Under the pieces are notes generated by a model. It had not been told where the DNA came from. It did not search any database and saw only the letters and a program-made list of their open reading frames with translations. DNA of 64,000 nucleotides, taken from assembly GCF_020833685.1 (NCBI RefSeq), contig NZ_JACKZY010000001.1:434001-498000 (forward strand). The letters run 5' to 3'. The DNA is from Nitratireductor sp. B36. Lineage in GTDB: Bacteria > Pseudomonadota > Alphaproteobacteria > Rhizobiales > Rhizobiaceae. The position numbers and the translations under genes were made by a program. This document shows, piece after piece, positions 50,152-61,089 of this stretch (the stretch's first letter is position 1; every line of letters begins with the position of its first letter).

Positions 50152-52284
50152 TCAGTGTGCCAGAACCGCCAAGAGCAACAGCGCGATGATGTTGGTGATC
50201 TTGATCATCGGGTTCACAGCCGGCCCTGCGGTGTCCTTGTAGGGGTCTCCCACCGTATCGCCGGTCACCGAAGCCTTGTGGGCCTCCGATCCCTTCTCGT
50301 GCTTGGTGCCGTCAGCATCCACGAAACCATCCTCGAAGGATTTCTTGGCATTGTCCCAAGCGCCGCCTCCGGCGGTCATGGAAATTGCCACGAACAGACC
50401 TGTCACGATGACGCCGAGGAGCATCGCACCAAGGGCCGAGAAGGCCTCGCTCTTTCCAGCAATGGCGTAGACGACCGCAAACGCCACCAGCGGCGATAGT
50501 ACCGGCAGGAGCGAAGGCACGATCATTTCCTTGATCGCCGCCTTGGTGAGAAGGTCGACCGCCGCGCCATAGTCAGGCTTCTCCCTGCCTTCCATTATGC
50601 CCGGCTTCTCACGGAACTGCCGGCGCACTTCCTGCACGATGGCACCGCCGGCGCGGCCCACCGCCGTCATGGACAGACCGCCGAAGAGGAAAGGCAAAAG
50701 GCCACCGAAGAGAAGGCCGGCGACCACATAGGGGTTTGAGAGCGAGAAATCGACGCTTACGCCCTCAAAGAAAGTACCCGGCTGCGCATTCGCCGCGAAA
50801 TATTTCAGGTCTTCCGTATAGGCCGCGAAAAGCACCAGCGCGCCGAGACCGGCAGACCCGATGGCATAGCCCTTGGTCACCGCCTTGGTGGTGTTGCCGA
50901 CCGCATCGAGCGCGTCGGTCGTCTGGCGAACTTCGCTCGGCAGATCCGACATCTCGGCGATGCCGCCGGCATTGTCCGTCACCGGACCGAACGCATCGAG
51001 CGCCACCACCATGCCTGCCAGCGCAAGCATCGTTGTCACGGCGATGGCGATGCCGAAGAGCCCCGCCAGATTGAACGACAGGATGATGCCGGCAATAATG
51101 ACGATAGCTGGAAGCGCCGTTGCCTCAAGCGAAACCGCCAGGCCCTGAATGACATTGGTGCCATGGCCGGTCACCGATGCCTGGCTGATGGAACGCACCG
51201 GCCGATAGCCGACGCCGGTATAATATTCGGTGATCCAGATGATGAGGCCGGTCACGCCGAGCCCCACAACGCCGCACCAGAAGAGCGACATGCCGGTAAA
51301 CTCGGCACCATTGCTCGCCGAGAAGGTTGTGGAAGCGCCGAGCCAGCCCCAGACAATGCCGCCAAGCGCGACAACCGAAAGAGCGGCGGTCGCCCAGAAG
51401 CCTTTGTAGAGCGCGCCCATGATCGAGTTGTTGGAGCCGAGCTTGACGAAAAACGTCCCGATAATCGACGTCACCACGCAGGCAGCGCCAATGACCAGCG
51501 GGAAGAGCATGAGCGTCAGCGCCACCTCGCCGGTGAAGAAGATCGAAGCGAGCACCATGGTGGCGACGACCGTCACCACATAGGTCTCGAACAGATCGGC
51601 AGCCATGCCCGCGCAATCGCCGACATTGTCGCCCACATTGTCGGCGATGGTGGCCGGGTTGCGCGGATCGTCTTCGGGAATGCCCGCTTCCACCTTGCCC
51701 ACCAGATCGCCGCCGACATCCGCACCCTTGGTGAAAATGCCGCCGCCCAGACGCGCGAAGATGGAAATCAGCGAGGCGCCGAAACCAAGTGCCACCAGTG
51801 CGTCGATGACGATGCGGTCCGTTGGCGCATGGCCTAGCGGCCCTGTGAGAACCCAGAAATAGACTGACACGCCCAGCAGCGCGAGACCCGCCACCAGCAG
51901 GCCGGTGATCGCACCAGACTTGAAGGCGATGTCGAGGCCGGCGGCGAGGCTGTTGGATGCTGCCTGCGCCGTGCGCACATTGGCGCGCACCGAAACGTGC
52001 ATGCCGATGAAGCCGGCTGCAGCCGAGAGCACCGCACCGATGAGGAAGCCGATGGCCGCCACGCCGGTGAGAAGCCACCATGCGAGAATGAAGACCACGA
52101 CACCGACAATGGCGACAGTGGTGTACTGCCTTGTCAAATAAGCCTGCGCCCCCTCCCGGATGGCACCGGCGATTTCCTGCATGCGTGCATTGCCCTGATC
52201 GGCGGCCAGCACCGACCGGGTTGCCCAGATGGCATAGAGTATGGAAAGCACACCGCAGGCGATGACCACGTAAAGCATGTTCAT
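50152..52284 (-). CDS. hppA: Membrane-bound proton-pumping pyrophosphatase, K+-independent type
   Basis: The 710-residue protein (start at ATG 52284) has about 16 membrane segments and the pyrophosphate site [20 protein letters not shown], followed by [20 protein letters not shown]. The segment [10 protein letters not shown] has Lys at the place that is Ala in K+-dependent enzymes, so K+-independence is predicted. It uses pyrophosphate to pump protons. Confidence 0.95.
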   Translation of the reverse strand: MNMLYVVIACGVLSILYAIWATRSVLAADQGNARMQEIAGAIREGAQAYLTRQYTTVAIVGVVVFILAWWLLTGVAAIGFLIGAVLSAAAGFIGMHVSVRANVRTAQAASNSLAAGLDIAFKSGAITGLLVAGLALLGVSVYFWVLTGPLGHAPTDRIVIDALVALGFGASLISIFARLGGGIFTKGADVGGDLVGKVEAGIPEDDPRNPATIADNVGDNVGDCAGMAADLFETYVVTVVATMVLASIFFTGEVALTLMLFPLVIGAACVVTSIIGTFFVKLGSNNSIMGALYKGFWATAALSVVALGGIVWGWLGASTTFSASNGAEFTGMSLFWCGVVGLGVTGLIIWITEYYTGVGYRPVRSISQASVTGHGTNVIQGLAVSLEATALPAIVIIAGIILSFNLAGLFGIAIAVTTMLALAGMVVALDAFGPVTDNAGGIAEMSDLPSEVRQTTDALDAVGNTTKAVTKGYAIGSAGLGALVLFAAYTEDLKYFAANAQPGTFFEGVSVDFSLSNPYVVAGLLFGGLLPFLFGGLSMTAVGRAGGAIVQEVRRQFREKPGIMEGREKPDYGAAVDLLTKAAIKEMIVPSLLPVLSPLVAFAVVYAIAGKSEAFSALGAMLLGVIVTGLFVAISMTAGGGAWDNAKKSFEDGFVDADGTKHEKGSEAHKASVTGDTVGDPYKDTAGPAVNPMIKITNIIALLLLAVLAH

Positions 52285-52489
52285 TGCCAATCTATCCCTT
52301 GATTTCGACCCGCGACTGGAACCCCCTCCCGGGTCACGCTGAAAAGGCCGGCGGCATTCGCGCCCCTCCCGGCCCAATGCGCGCAGCTTGGGCGAAGCCG
52401 CGCGGAGACGTCAAGCGTGTGCTGGGATAAATTGTCGCAGACCCGGAGGGAATCAGCCTCGGGGCCTTGTGCTGACCGGCATTGCCGGC

Positions 52490-53707
52490 TCAGGCAAGCT
52501 GACGTCTACGCCGGCTGATCGCCATGACTCCCAATGCCAGAAGGCAGGAACCGGCAACGGGAATCACAATCCATGCGAGCATATTCCAGCCGAACGCATT
52601 GTAGATCTGGCCCGACATAAGCGAGGAGAAGGCAGTGGTCGAAAACAGCAGGAAGTCGTGCACACCCTGAACGCCGTTCTTCTCCGATGGCCGGTAGCAT
52701 TCGGCCACCATCGCCGTTGCTCCGATAAAGCCGAAGTTCCAGCCTATGCCAAGCAGGATCAGTGCAGTCCAGAATTGCCACAACGCAATGCCCGACAATG
52801 CCACGATGGCGCATGCAATCAGGGTCAGCAATCCCGTAGCCACAATGGTTTCCTTGCCGAAGCGAGCGATCAGCCGGCCAGTGATGAAACTCGGCGCAAA
52901 CATTGCCATCACGTGCCAGGAAATGCCGAGCGTGGCCTCGTCAGGCGTAAAACCGCAGCCAACCATGGCAAGAGGCGCACCCGTCATGACGAAGCTCATC
53001 AGTGCATAGGAAGCAATGCCGCAGAAAAGCGAGACCAGAAAGCGGGGCTGCAACAGAATCTGGACCAGCGGGCGGGCCGGTTCTTGATCATCAAGCACCG
53101 ACGACGGTGTTTCCTTCGGCAGGCGCAGGAAAGAGAGGATGCACGATCCCAAAAGTCCCAGCACGACGAGGGCTGCAAAAGCGCCGGCAAACTGCACCGG
53201 AGCAAAAAGGTCCCGGGTGTAGATGACGGTTTGCGGGCCGATGATTGCGGCAAAAATGCCGCCGCCAAGAACCCACGAAATGGCGCGGGGCTTGAAATCG
53301 GCCGGCGCGTTGTCGGCGGCGGCGAAACGGTATTGCTGCAGAAAGGCATTGCCTATGCCCGTGAGAAGGAGGCCAATTGCAAAAAGCCAAAAACTGCTTT
53401 GAAACAGGGCTGTTGCGGCCACGAAACCGCCGCTTGCCGTGACAAGTCCGCCGGCCATAAAACCGTTGCGACGCCCCACCGCGCGCATCAGGGCGGCAGC
53501 GGGAAGCGCGCCAAGCGCGATGCCGACATTGAAACCCGTTACGGGCGCCGTTGCGAGCGACTTGTCGCTGCCGAGCAGATAGAAACCGGCGAGACCGCCC
53601 ATGGAGATGGCGATCGGGGCAGCGGAGCCGACGATGGCCTGTGCGGAGGCAAGAATCAGTGCGGTGCGTTTTGCCTCGCGGTACAGGTCATCGCGCGTGC
53701 CGGTCAT
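52490..53707 (-). CDS. Major facilitator superfamily transporter
   Basis: The 405-residue protein has 12 predicted membrane segments with the usual centre loop (about 190-215) and a [13 protein letters not shown] motif after the second segment. Substrate unknown; drug or metabolite export is possible. It overlaps the nusB stop by ATGA, so it is expressed with the riboflavin-nusB operon. Confidence 0.85.
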   Translation of the reverse strand: MTGTRDDLYREAKRTALILASAQAIVGSAAPIAISMGGLAGFYLLGSDKSLATAPVTGFNVGIALGALPAAALMRAVGRRNGFMAGGLVTASGGFVAATALFQSSFWLFAIGLLLTGIGNAFLQQYRFAAADNAPADFKPRAISWVLGGGIFAAIIGPQTVIYTRDLFAPVQFAGAFAALVVLGLLGSCILSFLRLPKETPSSVLDDQEPARPLVQILLQPRFLVSLFCGIASYALMSFVMTGAPLAMVGCGFTPDEATLGISWHVMAMFAPSFITGRLIARFGKETIVATGLLTLIACAIVALSGIALWQFWTALILLGIGWNFGFIGATAMVAECYRPSEKNGVQGVHDFLLFSTTAFSSLMSGQIYNAFGWNMLAWIVIPVAGSCLLALGVMAISRRRRQLA

Positions 53708-54195
53708 TCCGGGTCTTTCCCCCTGCCCTCATTGCGGCTGCGCCGGGCAACCCGGTCGAGCACGGCATTGACGAGTTTTGGCTCGTCCTCGGTGTAGAAC
53801 GCCTTTGCGATGTCCACATACTCCGAGACGATCACGGCCACCGGCACATCCTTGCGCCGTGTAAGCTCATAGACGCCGGCGCGCAGGATGGCGCGCAGCG
53901 TTGAATCGAGACGCGAGAGCGGCCAGTCCTCCGTCAGCGCCTTGCGGATCACCGGGTCGATCGTCTTCTGGTCCTCGACAACGCCCGACAGAATGGCGCG
54001 AAACCATTGCGGATCGGCATCGCGGTAAAGCTCGCCGTCGATCTCCTTGCCAAGGCGGAAAAGCTCGTATTCCGCCGTGGTCTCGAGCAGGCCCGTGCCC
54101 GCCACATCCATCTGGTAAAGCGCCTGAACGGCTGCAAGGCGGGCTGAACCCCGTTTGTTGGCCGGGCGAAAGCCGTCTGCGGTCGGTTCGGTCAC
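53704..54195 (-). CDS. nusB: Transcription antitermination factor NusB
   Basis: The start is probably GTG 54195, just after the ribH stop; this gives 163 residues. Core motifs: [32 protein letters not shown] and [20 protein letters not shown]. It binds boxA RNA with NusE for rRNA transcription. ribH-nusB linkage is common in bacteria. Confidence 0.93.
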   Translation of the reverse strand: MTEPTADGFRPANKRGSARLAAVQALYQMDVAGTGLLETTAEYELFRLGKEIDGELYRDADPQWFRAILSGVVEDQKTIDPVIRKALTEDWPLSRLDSTLRAILRAGVYELTRRKDVPVAVIVSEYVDIAKAFYTEDEPKLVNAVLDRVARRSRNEGRGKDPE

Positions 54196-54196
54196 A

Positions 54197-54664
54197 TCAA
54201 GCTCCCATGCGCTGCTTGAGCGCAATCATCGTCAGTGCCGCTTCGGCGGCGAAATATCCCTTGCCCATGCTTTCACCGCTGGTGCCTTCGCTCTTCTCGA
54301 TTCGGGCCAGCGCCTGGGCCTCATTCTCAACGGTCAGGATGCCATTGCCGATGGCGAGATTCTTCTGCACGGCCAGATCCATGAGGGCGCGGCTCGATTC
54401 ATTGGCAACCACATCGAAATGATAGGTCTCGCCTCGAATGACGCAACCGAGAGCCACATAGCCGTGATAAAGCCCGCCTCCATTGCCGGAGGCGGCGAAG
54501 GCGATGGCTGCCGGGACTTCCAGCGCACCTGGCACGGTCACTACATCATAGGATGCACCGGCGGCATCCAGTGCTGCCTTTGCACCTTCAAGAAGGCCAT
54601 CGGCCAAATGGTCGTAAAAACGGGCTTCGACGATCAGCAACCTAAAGGCGCGCGCATCGGCCAT
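54197..54664 (-). CDS. ribH: 6,7-dimethyl-8-ribityllumazine synthase
   Basis: The 155-residue start at ATG 54664 is preferred over a slightly longer form. Motifs: [29 protein letters not shown] and [20 protein letters not shown]. It makes the lumazine precursor of riboflavin and assembles in pentamers or icosahedra. Confidence 0.93.
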   Translation of the reverse strand: MADARAFRLLIVEARFYDHLADGLLEGAKAALDAAGASYDVVTVPGALEVPAAIAFAASGNGGGLYHGYVALGCVIRGETYHFDVVANESSRALMDLAVQKNLAIGNGILTVENEAQALARIEKSEGTSGESMGKGYFAAEAALTMIALKQRMGA

Positions 54665-54708
54665 GGACACTCTCCACACGGCATTAAATTTAGAATGAGA
54701 GCGCTGCC

Positions 54709-55323
54709 TTAAGCCTCTTTGGCGGCATCCGCAAGCCGTGCGGCGTATCGCGCCATCGTATCGACCTCGATATTGACCCGGTCGCCCACCTTTCGCTCTC
54801 CCCAGGTGGTGACGGAAAGCGAGTGGTGAATGAGCAGGACATCGAATTGCGCGCCGTCAACGCTGTTGACCGTGAGCGACGTGCCGTCCAGCGCCACCGA
54901 GCCTTTCGGCGCAATGAACTTCGCCAGTTCCTTCGGCGCTTCGAGCACGAAGCGAACGGCCTCGCCTTCATCCCTGCGCTCGACGATTTCCGCCATGCCG
55001 TCCACGTGACCCGAGACGATATGTCCCCCCAATTCGTCGCCCACCTTTAGCGCGCGTTCCAGATTGATGCGCTGTCCTTGCTGCCAGTCGGAAACCGTGG
55101 TCAGCCGGAGGGCCTCTTCCCACGCCTCCACCTCGAACCAGCGCGTGTTCGCGCCCGCTTCTGGCAGTGCGACGACAGTGAGGCACACACCGGCGCAGGC
55201 GATGGACGCACCGATATCGATGGTCTCGGGATCGAAATTGGTTTCGATGCGCAACAGCACCCCTTCGTCGCGCGGTGTGACGGACTGCACCACGCCTATG
55301 TCCGTGACAATGCCGGTGAACAT
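54709..55323 (-). CDS. ribE: Riboflavin synthase alpha chain
   Basis: The 204-residue protein starts [15 protein letters not shown] and has the two similar barrel halves of the family ([12 protein letters not shown] in the first, [15 protein letters not shown] in the second). It converts two lumazines to riboflavin. Its start overlaps the ribD end by 28 bp. Confidence 0.94.
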   Translation of the reverse strand: MFTGIVTDIGVVQSVTPRDEGVLLRIETNFDPETIDIGASIACAGVCLTVVALPEAGANTRWFEVEAWEEALRLTTVSDWQQGQRINLERALKVGDELGGHIVSGHVDGMAEIVERRDEGEAVRFVLEAPKELAKFIAPKGSVALDGTSLTVNSVDGAQFDVLLIHHSLSVTTWGERKVGDRVNIEVDTMARYAARLADAAKEA

Positions 55324-56426
55324 CGCTCGCCTTTCACATATTCCAGGTACACATCGTCGCCGAACCGCGTCTCGCGCAGCAGGCGAAAACCTTCCGGGAT
55401 ATGGTCGCGATCAAGAGGCGCGGCAATCCCGCCAGGGCCGATTTTCGATGGCCCAGTAAAGAGTGCAAGCCGGTCAACCAGCCCTTCCTCGAGGAACATC
55501 CGGGCCGTGTAGGCTCCACCCTCCACCATCAGGGTGAGGATGCCCCGCGCTGCCAGATCTTCCAGAAATTCCGGCAGCGCGATCTCTCCGTCATGGAGCT
55601 CGACACCGAGAAAATCGACGCCGGCTTCTGCCAGTGCCTTTCGGCGTTCCGGCTGGGAGTCTTCCGCCGCTGAAACCAGAACCGGCACATCGCGGGCGGT
55701 CCGTGCCAGAGCGGACTGCACCGGAAGCCTCATTCCCCGGTCGAGCACGACGCGCAGCGGCGAGCGATGTTCAAGCCCCGACAGCCGGCAGGTCAGCGAC
55801 GGATCGTCCGCCAGCGCCGTACCGATGCCGACGAGGATTGCGTCGCTCTCCGCGCGCATCATGTGCGCCTGCCGGCGCGACACGGGACCGGTGATCGCGA
55901 CCTGCCCCTCGCCTGTCCGCCCGATCATGCCATCGGCGGATATGGCAAGCTTGAGAGTCACTTCCGGCCGATTCTTCTCGGATCGCGTGAGATACCCACG
56001 CAGCATGTCGGCCGCCTCTTCGGCCAGTACACCCTCGACCACCTTGATGCCCGCCTCGCGCAGAATGGCGTAGCCCCTGCCGCTCACGCGCGGATCGGGA
56101 TCGCTCGCCGCCCCCACCACACGGGTAACACCGGCGGAGACAAGCGCATTGGCGCAAGGGGGGGTACGACCGTGATGGGCACAAGGTTCGAGCGTGACAT
56201 AGGCGGTCGCACCACGTGCCGCCTCACCAGCTTCCGCCAGCGCCTGCGGCTCGGCGTGCGGGCGCCCGCCAATCGCGGTGACGCCCCTGCCGACGATGCG
56301 TCCATCGCGCACGATGAGCGTTCCAACGGAGGGATTGGTGCCGGTCAGACCGAGATTGCGGCGCGACAGCCGGATCGCAGCCGCCATAAAGCGCCGGTCG
56401 AGCTCGCTTGCCGGCCCGCTCTCCAT
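55296..56426 (-). CDS. ribD: Bifunctional riboflavin deaminase/reductase
   Basis: The 376-residue protein has an N-terminal zinc deaminase (His57 and Glu59 in HAEP, Cys82 and Cys91 in PCAHHGRTPPC) and a C-terminal reductase (about 150-370; LKLAISADGMIGR, RVVLDRGMRLPVQ, MVEGGAYTARMF). It performs the second and third steps of riboflavin synthesis. Follows nrdR by 2 bp. Confidence 0.94.
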   Translation of the reverse strand: MESGPASELDRRFMAAAIRLSRRNLGLTGTNPSVGTLIVRDGRIVGRGVTAIGGRPHAEPQALAEAGEAARGATAYVTLEPCAHHGRTPPCANALVSAGVTRVVGAASDPDPRVSGRGYAILREAGIKVVEGVLAEEAADMLRGYLTRSEKNRPEVTLKLAISADGMIGRTGEGQVAITGPVSRRQAHMMRAESDAILVGIGTALADDPSLTCRLSGLEHRSPLRVVLDRGMRLPVQSALARTARDVPVLVSAAEDSQPERRKALAEAGVDFLGVELHDGEIALPEFLEDLAARGILTLMVEGGAYTARMFLEEGLVDRLALFTGPSKIGPGGIAAPLDRDHIPEGFRLLRETRFGDDVYLEYVKGERCSPALSRT

Positions 56427-56428
56427 TC

Positions 56429-56887
56429 TCAGTCCTCTTTGCCCTTCAGCTCGCCCAGCACGTCCTGAAAGTCCTTCGCTTCGCGGAAATTGCGGTAGAC
56501 CGAGGCAAAGCGCACATAGGCCACGTCATCCAGCGCCTTCAGAGCATCGATGACCAGCAGGCCGATGTCGTCTGATGGGATTTCCGTCTCGCCCGAGCTT
56601 TCGAGCTGGCGCACGATGCCGGTCACTGCGCGTTCCACGCGCTCCGGCTCCACATTGCGTTTTCTGAGCGCGATGTCGAAGGAGCGCATCAGTTTGTCAC
56701 GGTCGAATGGCACCTTGCGGCCCGACCGCTTGACCACCACCAGATCGCGCAGCTGAATGCGCTCGAAAGTGGTGAAACGCCCGCCACAATCGGGACAGGC
56801 GCGCCGTCGCCGGATCGCCGCCCCGTCTTCTGCGGGGCGGGAATCCTTTACCTGTGTGTCTTCCGACTGGCAGTAGGGACAGCGCAT
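56429..56887 (-). CDS. nrdR: Transcriptional repressor NrdR
   Basis: The 152-residue protein has a zinc ribbon (Cys3, Cys6, Cys31, Cys34) and an ATP-cone (about 49-139; [20 protein letters not shown]). It senses dATP/ATP and represses ribonucleotide reductase genes. Position glyA-nrdR-ribD is a conserved order. Confidence 0.95.
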   Translation of the reverse strand: MRCPYCQSEDTQVKDSRPAEDGAAIRRRRACPDCGGRFTTFERIQLRDLVVVKRSGRKVPFDRDKLMRSFDIALRKRNVEPERVERAVTGIVRQLESSGETEIPSDDIGLLVIDALKALDDVAYVRFASVYRNFREAKDFQDVLGELKGKED

Positions 56888-56922
56888 GTTGGGCCCTTGT
56901 TCACGAATCCGTTCGTGACTGC

Positions 56923-58242
56923 TTACCCCAGATAGGGGTAGAGCGGAAAGCGCTCGGTGAGTGCGATCACCTTGTCCTTCACAGCCTGTTCGACCTTGGC
57001 ATTGCCCTCGTCAGAGTTCGCTGCCTTGAGACCGTCGAGCACCTCGGCGATCAGCTGGCCGATTTCGCGGAACTCGGCCGTGCCAAAGCCACGCGTGGTG
57101 CCGGCAGGCGTGCCAAGACGGATACCTGACGTCACGAAAGGCTTTTCGGGATCGAACGGAATGCCGTTCTTGTTGCAGGTGATGTTGGCGCGGCCAAGGG
57201 CAGCCTCGGCACGCTTTCCGGTGGCGTTCTTCGGACGCAGGTCCACGAGCATCAAATGGTTGTCGGTGCCGCCCGACACGATGTCGAGGCCGGTCTCCTT
57301 CAGGCTTTCGGCCAAGGCACGCGCATTCGCCACCACATCGCGCGCATAGGTCTTGAATTCCGGCTTGAGCGCCTCGCCCAGCGCAACCGCCTTGGCGGCA
57401 ATCACATGCATAAGCGGACCGCCCTGAAGACCGGGGAACACGGCCGAATTGAACTTTTTCGCCAATGCTTCGTCATTGGTCAGGATCATGCCGCCGCGCG
57501 GACCACGCAGAGATTTGTGCGTCGTGGTGGTGACCACATGGGCATGCGGCAGCGGCGACGGGTGCTGGCCACCGGCAACGAGGCCGGCAATGTGCGCCAT
57601 GTCGACCATCAGATAAGCGCCGACCTCGTCGGCGATCTCGCGGAAGCGCTTCCAATCCCAGACGCGTGAATAAGCAGTGCCGCCAGCCAGAATAAGCTTC
57701 GGCTGGTGTTCCTTGGCGAGCCGTTCCACCTCGTCCATATCGAGCAGATGGTCGTCCTTGCGCACGCCATAAGAGATGGGGTTGAACCACTTGCCGGACA
57801 TGTTGACCGGAGAGCCATGGGTCAGGTGGCCGCCCGAGTTCAGATCCAGCCCCATGAAGCTGTCGCCGGGTTGCAGGAGCGCGAGGAACACGGCCTGGTT
57901 CATCTGCGAACCGGAATTGGGCTGCACATTGGCGAACTCGCAGCCGAAAAGCTTCTTGGCACGCTCGATAGCCAGTTCCTCGACAATGTCGACATACTGG
58001 CAACCGCCATAATACCGCTTGCCCGGATACCCTTCCGCATATTTGTTGGTCAGAACCGTGCCCTGCGCCTCCATCACGGCGCGCGAAACGATGTTTTCCG
58101 AGGCGATCAGCTCAATCTCATGACGCTGGCGGCCAAGTTCCTGACGGATTGCGGAAAAGATTTCCTGGTCGCTGTCTTCGAGCGGCCGGGTGAAGAATGC
58201 GTCGGTCTCGCTGGAAGCGGCGGCGGTCGCAATTGCCATGGC
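56923..58242 (-). CDS. glyA: Serine hydroxymethyltransferase
   Basis: The 439-residue enzyme starts at ATG 58242. Motifs include [18 protein letters not shown], the PLP Lys in [14 protein letters not shown], and [12 protein letters not shown]. It makes glycine and one-carbon folate from serine. An upstream in-frame start exists but lacks support. Confidence 0.95.
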   Translation of the reverse strand, partial: AMAIATAAASSETDAFFTRPLEDSDQEIFSAIRQELGRQRHEIELIASENIVSRAVMEAQGTVLTNKYAEGYPGKRYYGGCQYVDIVEELAIERAKKLFGCEFANVQPNSGSQMNQAVFLALLQPGDSFMGLDLNSGGHLTHGSPVNMSGKWFNPISYGVRKDDHLLDMDEVERLAKEHQPKLILAGGTAYSRVWDWKRFREIADEVGAYLMVDMAHIAGLVAGGQHPSPLPHAHVVTTTTHKSLRGPRGGMILTNDEALAKKFNSAVFPGLQGGPLMHVIAAKAVALGEALKPEFKTYARDVVANARALAESLKETGLDIVSGGTDNHLMLVDLRPKNATGKRAEAALGRANITCNKNGIPFDPEKPFVTSGIRLGTPAGTTRGFGTAEFREIGQLIAEVLDGLKAANSDEGNAKVEQAVKDKVIALTERFPLYPYLG

Positions 58243-58348
58243 GGTGTGTCCCCTTCGATGATGGATCAAATGCGGAAGTGGCGCATCTAGCACTTTTCCC
58301 CCGACCTCACCACGCCTGCCGGCGAAATTTTATGCTCCAAGAACGCAA

Positions 58349-58372
58349 CAGCCGCCCGTTTCCGGGCGGCTG
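58349..58372 (-). terminator. Hairpin after the L,D-transpeptidase gene
   Basis: Perfect 10-bp stem CAGCCGCCCG/CGGGCGGCTG with TTTC loop, 26 bp after the transpeptidase stop. On the minus strand the following bases are not a strong T-run, but the stem is very stable. Confidence 0.6.
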
Positions 58373-58397
58373 CGGCAATTCACCATGGGTGGATGGA

Positions 58398-59651
58398 TCA
58401 GAGCGCCGTCGAAATCTGCAATTCGCTCGCCCCGTCCCGTCCATAAATGTCGTCGCGCAGATGCACGGCACCGTCGCCCGTCGACCAGGCCGAGATGTAG
58501 GTGAAATAGACCGGTACCGGATTACTGAGCGCCACCCGTACATCTTCCTCCGTCTGGATCGTCTGCTCGATGCGCCGGCGGTCCCAGCCATCGGTCTCGC
58601 GCAGGAGCCAGGTGACCAGGTCGCGAACGTTCTGCACACGCACGCAGCCCGACGAATAGAAACGATCCAGATCGCGGAACAGGCCCTGCTGCGGCGTGTC
58701 GTGCATATAGACCGCATGCGGGTTCGGGAAATTGATCTTGATTGACGCCATGGCGTTGATCCGGCCCGGATCCTGGCGGAACCGGTATTTGGCCGCGTCG
58801 TCTGTCGACCAGTCTACCGTCAACGGATCCACCTCGCTGCCATCGGGCGCAATCAGGCGGATATTGTTGTCGGTGAGATAGTTCGGGTTCTTGCGCATCA
58901 GCGGGATGATGTCCTTGCGGACAATCGAAACCGGCGCATTCCAGTAAGGATTAATGATGATTTCGTTGATCTTGGAATTCAGGATCGGTGTCTGGCGGTC
59001 GACCTTGCCGACGATCGCCGTATGGCGCAGCATCACACGGCCGTTGTCCACCGCTTCAATTTCGGCAGCGGGAATGTTCACAACCACATACCGGTCGCCA
59101 AGGAAGCCGGACATGGACCGGAGCCTGACCAGATTGGTTTCGAGCTGGCCAAGACGGATTGCTGCGGGAACATTGAGAGCAGCGAAGGTATGGCGCCCGG
59201 TCACCCCGTCCGCCGGAAGACCATGTCTCGCTTGAAAACGCTTTACTGCGGCATCGACGTAGGAATCGAACGATTGGGAAATCCCGGCCCGCTGGGAAAG
59301 ATCGCCGGAAATCATGAGACGGCGGCGAAGGATCTCCACATTGGGGTCAACGACACCGAGTTCCAGTTTCTTATCGTCGGGCACACGGGGCCAGCCGCCC
59401 TGCGCGACAATGTTGGAATACTCCATGATCGCGCGCTCGAGATAGGCGACCGTTTCCTGGCTGAAGATCGGAAGGTTGGTTGCCACCTTGCCGCCGCTGC
59501 TTGCCCGTGCATCGAACTGGTCGTTCCAGGCCCCGCGCCGCGGCGAACGGATGATTGCCTCAATCAGATCCTGCGCGTTGGCGGCTCCGGTCATCGCTGC
59601 CGTTGCGGCCGCGCCGGCTCCGGTTAAAAACATGCGGCGGTTCGTGTTCAT
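58398..59651 (-). CDS. ldtP: L,D-transpeptidase (YkuD), LdtP-like, Tat-exported
   Basis: The 417-residue product (start at ATG 59651) begins with a twin-arginine signal NRRMFLTGAGAAA. A peptidoglycan-binding repeat lies at about 128-160 and the YkuD domain at about 187-340, with His317 (MHDTP) and active Cys336 (YSSGCVRVQN). It makes 3-3 crosslinks in the cell wall. The LdtR-like gene next door is its known type of regulator. Confidence 0.9.
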   Translation of the reverse strand: MNTNRRMFLTGAGAAATAAMTGAANAQDLIEAIIRSPRRGAWNDQFDARASSGGKVATNLPIFSQETVAYLERAIMEYSNIVAQGGWPRVPDDKKLELGVVDPNVEILRRRLMISGDLSQRAGISQSFDSYVDAAVKRFQARHGLPADGVTGRHTFAALNVPAAIRLGQLETNLVRLRSMSGFLGDRYVVVNIPAAEIEAVDNGRVMLRHTAIVGKVDRQTPILNSKINEIIINPYWNAPVSIVRKDIIPLMRKNPNYLTDNNIRLIAPDGSEVDPLTVDWSTDDAAKYRFRQDPGRINAMASIKINFPNPHAVYMHDTPQQGLFRDLDRFYSSGCVRVQNVRDLVTWLLRETDGWDRRRIEQTIQTEEDVRVALSNPVPVYFTYISAWSTGDGAVHLRDDIYGRDGASELQISTAL

Positions 59652-59859
59652 ACGCGTATCCGTGCTCTCTAGGGTCGTCAGCCCCTTCAAAGGTGCTGCA
59701 TGCAGTCCTGCAGCCTTACATGCCGCAACTGCGTTAAGAATCCGCGAACCCTGATGATAAATTGGCAAATTCTGCCACGCGGTCTTCAGGAGGCTCAATT
59801 CCACTGGATTATGACCTTAACGTGACCACACGTCACTTTGAGCCTGATAACAAACACGT

Positions 59860-59889
59860 GAAGGCCGGCGTCCCGCCACGCCGGCCTTC
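59860..59889 (-). terminator. Hairpin after the ldtR gene
   Basis: Twelve-bp stem GAAGGCCGGCGT/ACGCCGGCCTTC with a six-base loop, 43 bp after the ldtR stop; little T-run. The remaining 59652-59931 region holds the ldtP promoter region and no gene I can support. Confidence 0.6.
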
Positions 59890-59931
59890 ATTGGCTGCAC
59901 ACCGGCGCGCAGCCAGGTGATCAAGATGAGA

Positions 59932-60447
59932 CTACATGCGATATGCGATCGAGTCGTTCCAGAAGCGATCCAGCCGCTGCAGGGCGCGATTCATCTGGCT
60001 GAACTCGTCGGGGCTGATGCCACCCACCTGCTCGATGGAGCCGATGTGGCGGTTGTAGAGCCCCTCGACCACCTTGGCGACCTGCACACCCTTGGGCGTC
60101 AGGCTGATGCGCACCGAACGACGGTCCACACGCGAGCGCTGGTGGTTGACGAAGCCGAGATCAACCAGCTTCTTGAGATTGTAGGAGACGTTGGAGCCGA
60201 GATAGTAGCCGCGAGAGCGCAGCTCGCCTGCTGTCAGTTCCGTGTCACCAATGTTGAAAAGCAGCAATGCCTGAATGGCGTTGATGTCGCTGCGTCCGTT
60301 GCGCTCGAACTCGTCCTTGATCACGTCGAGCAGACGGCGGTGCAGTCGCTCCACAAGCTGGAGAGATTCGAGATAAAGAGAACGCAGTGCATCTTTGCGT
60401 TCATCATTGTTAGCGGCAGGTTTCGCCGCGGGTCGCGAAGTATTCAT
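59932..60447 (-). CDS. ldtR: MarR-family regulator LdtR
   Basis: The 171-residue protein (start at ATG 60447) has a MarR winged helix (LTAGELRSRGYYLGSNVSYN, HQRSRVDRRSVRISLT) at about 65-120. It resembles LdtR, which in Hyphomicrobiales controls the adjacent L,D-transpeptidase gene and stress tolerance. Identification relies on neighbourhood and sequence feel. Confidence 0.85.
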   Translation of the reverse strand: MNTSRPAAKPAANNDERKDALRSLYLESLQLVERLHRRLLDVIKDEFERNGRSDINAIQALLLFNIGDTELTAGELRSRGYYLGSNVSYNLKKLVDLGFVNHQRSRVDRRSVRISLTPKGVQVAKVVEGLYNRHIGSIEQVGGISPDEFSQMNRALQRLDRFWNDSIAYRM

Positions 60448-60663
60448 AAATAAAGCCTCTCGTTTGACGCCGGTGATTTTTGTTTTTTGTCTCACCTTGG
60501 CCTGACCCTATCGAATGCTTCTAAAATTCGACTTAAACACTAGCCTTAACAACGCCTTACAAAAGTCGACCCTGCAAATACAGCTAACAGCCGGTAAACC
60601 GGACCGCAGACATTCGATGAAAGCTTGAGAGGAGAATGGACCCGCCACTGAAGACGGCGCGCG

Positions 60664-61089
60664 CTACTGCAGGGCTTTGCGCCTGCTGTGATAACGGACA
60701 AACCGCAACGCGCCATAGCTGACGGCCACCAGAAGATGAAAGCCGATCAGTGGATAATTGTCTCCAAATAGATCCGATAATGGGCCGTACATCACCACTT
60801 CGGCGGCCGCGCACAAAAACCAGATGACGGCACCCCATGGGGCGATCAGCCAAAGGCCAACCGAAGCAAAGGGATAGATGACGGCTAAAATGACGCTGGC
60901 AATCTGCCAGTGGACCGGCATCAGATCAAACCGCCACATCAGCCCGGGATAGAAACCCAGAAGGCGCACCCAATAAAAAATGCCCATGGCCAGGCAGGCG
61001 GCCGCTATGGCGCGATGAAACCCGGAATAGAGAGTGTCGAGCTGGGACGGTCGGGAAGGCGCCAGGCCCGATAGCGTCTCGCCGTTCAC
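60664..61089 (-). CDS. DUF6163-like membrane protein
   Basis: The 141-residue protein has four membrane segments (about 28-48, 60-80, 82-102, 112-130). It resembles the DUF6163 family found beside ldtR in this order (from memory). Function unknown. It overlaps the next gene by ATGA. Between it and ldtR (60448-60663) no gene is seen; the ldtR promoter should lie there. Confidence 0.7.
   Translation of the reverse strand: MNGETLSGLAPSRPSQLDTLYSGFHRAIAAACLAMGIFYWVRLLGFYPGLMWRFDLMPVHWQIASVILAVIYPFASVGLWLIAPWGAVIWFLCAAAEVVMYGPLSDLFGDNYPLIGFHLLVAVSYGALRFVRYHSRRKALQ

Noticed and set aside
52388-53797. Long plus-strand open frame of 469 codons
   Set aside because: It is antisense to the MFS transporter gene; the product is low in hydrophobic cores and rich in Arg, Gln and His, as expected for a shadow frame in GC-rich DNA.
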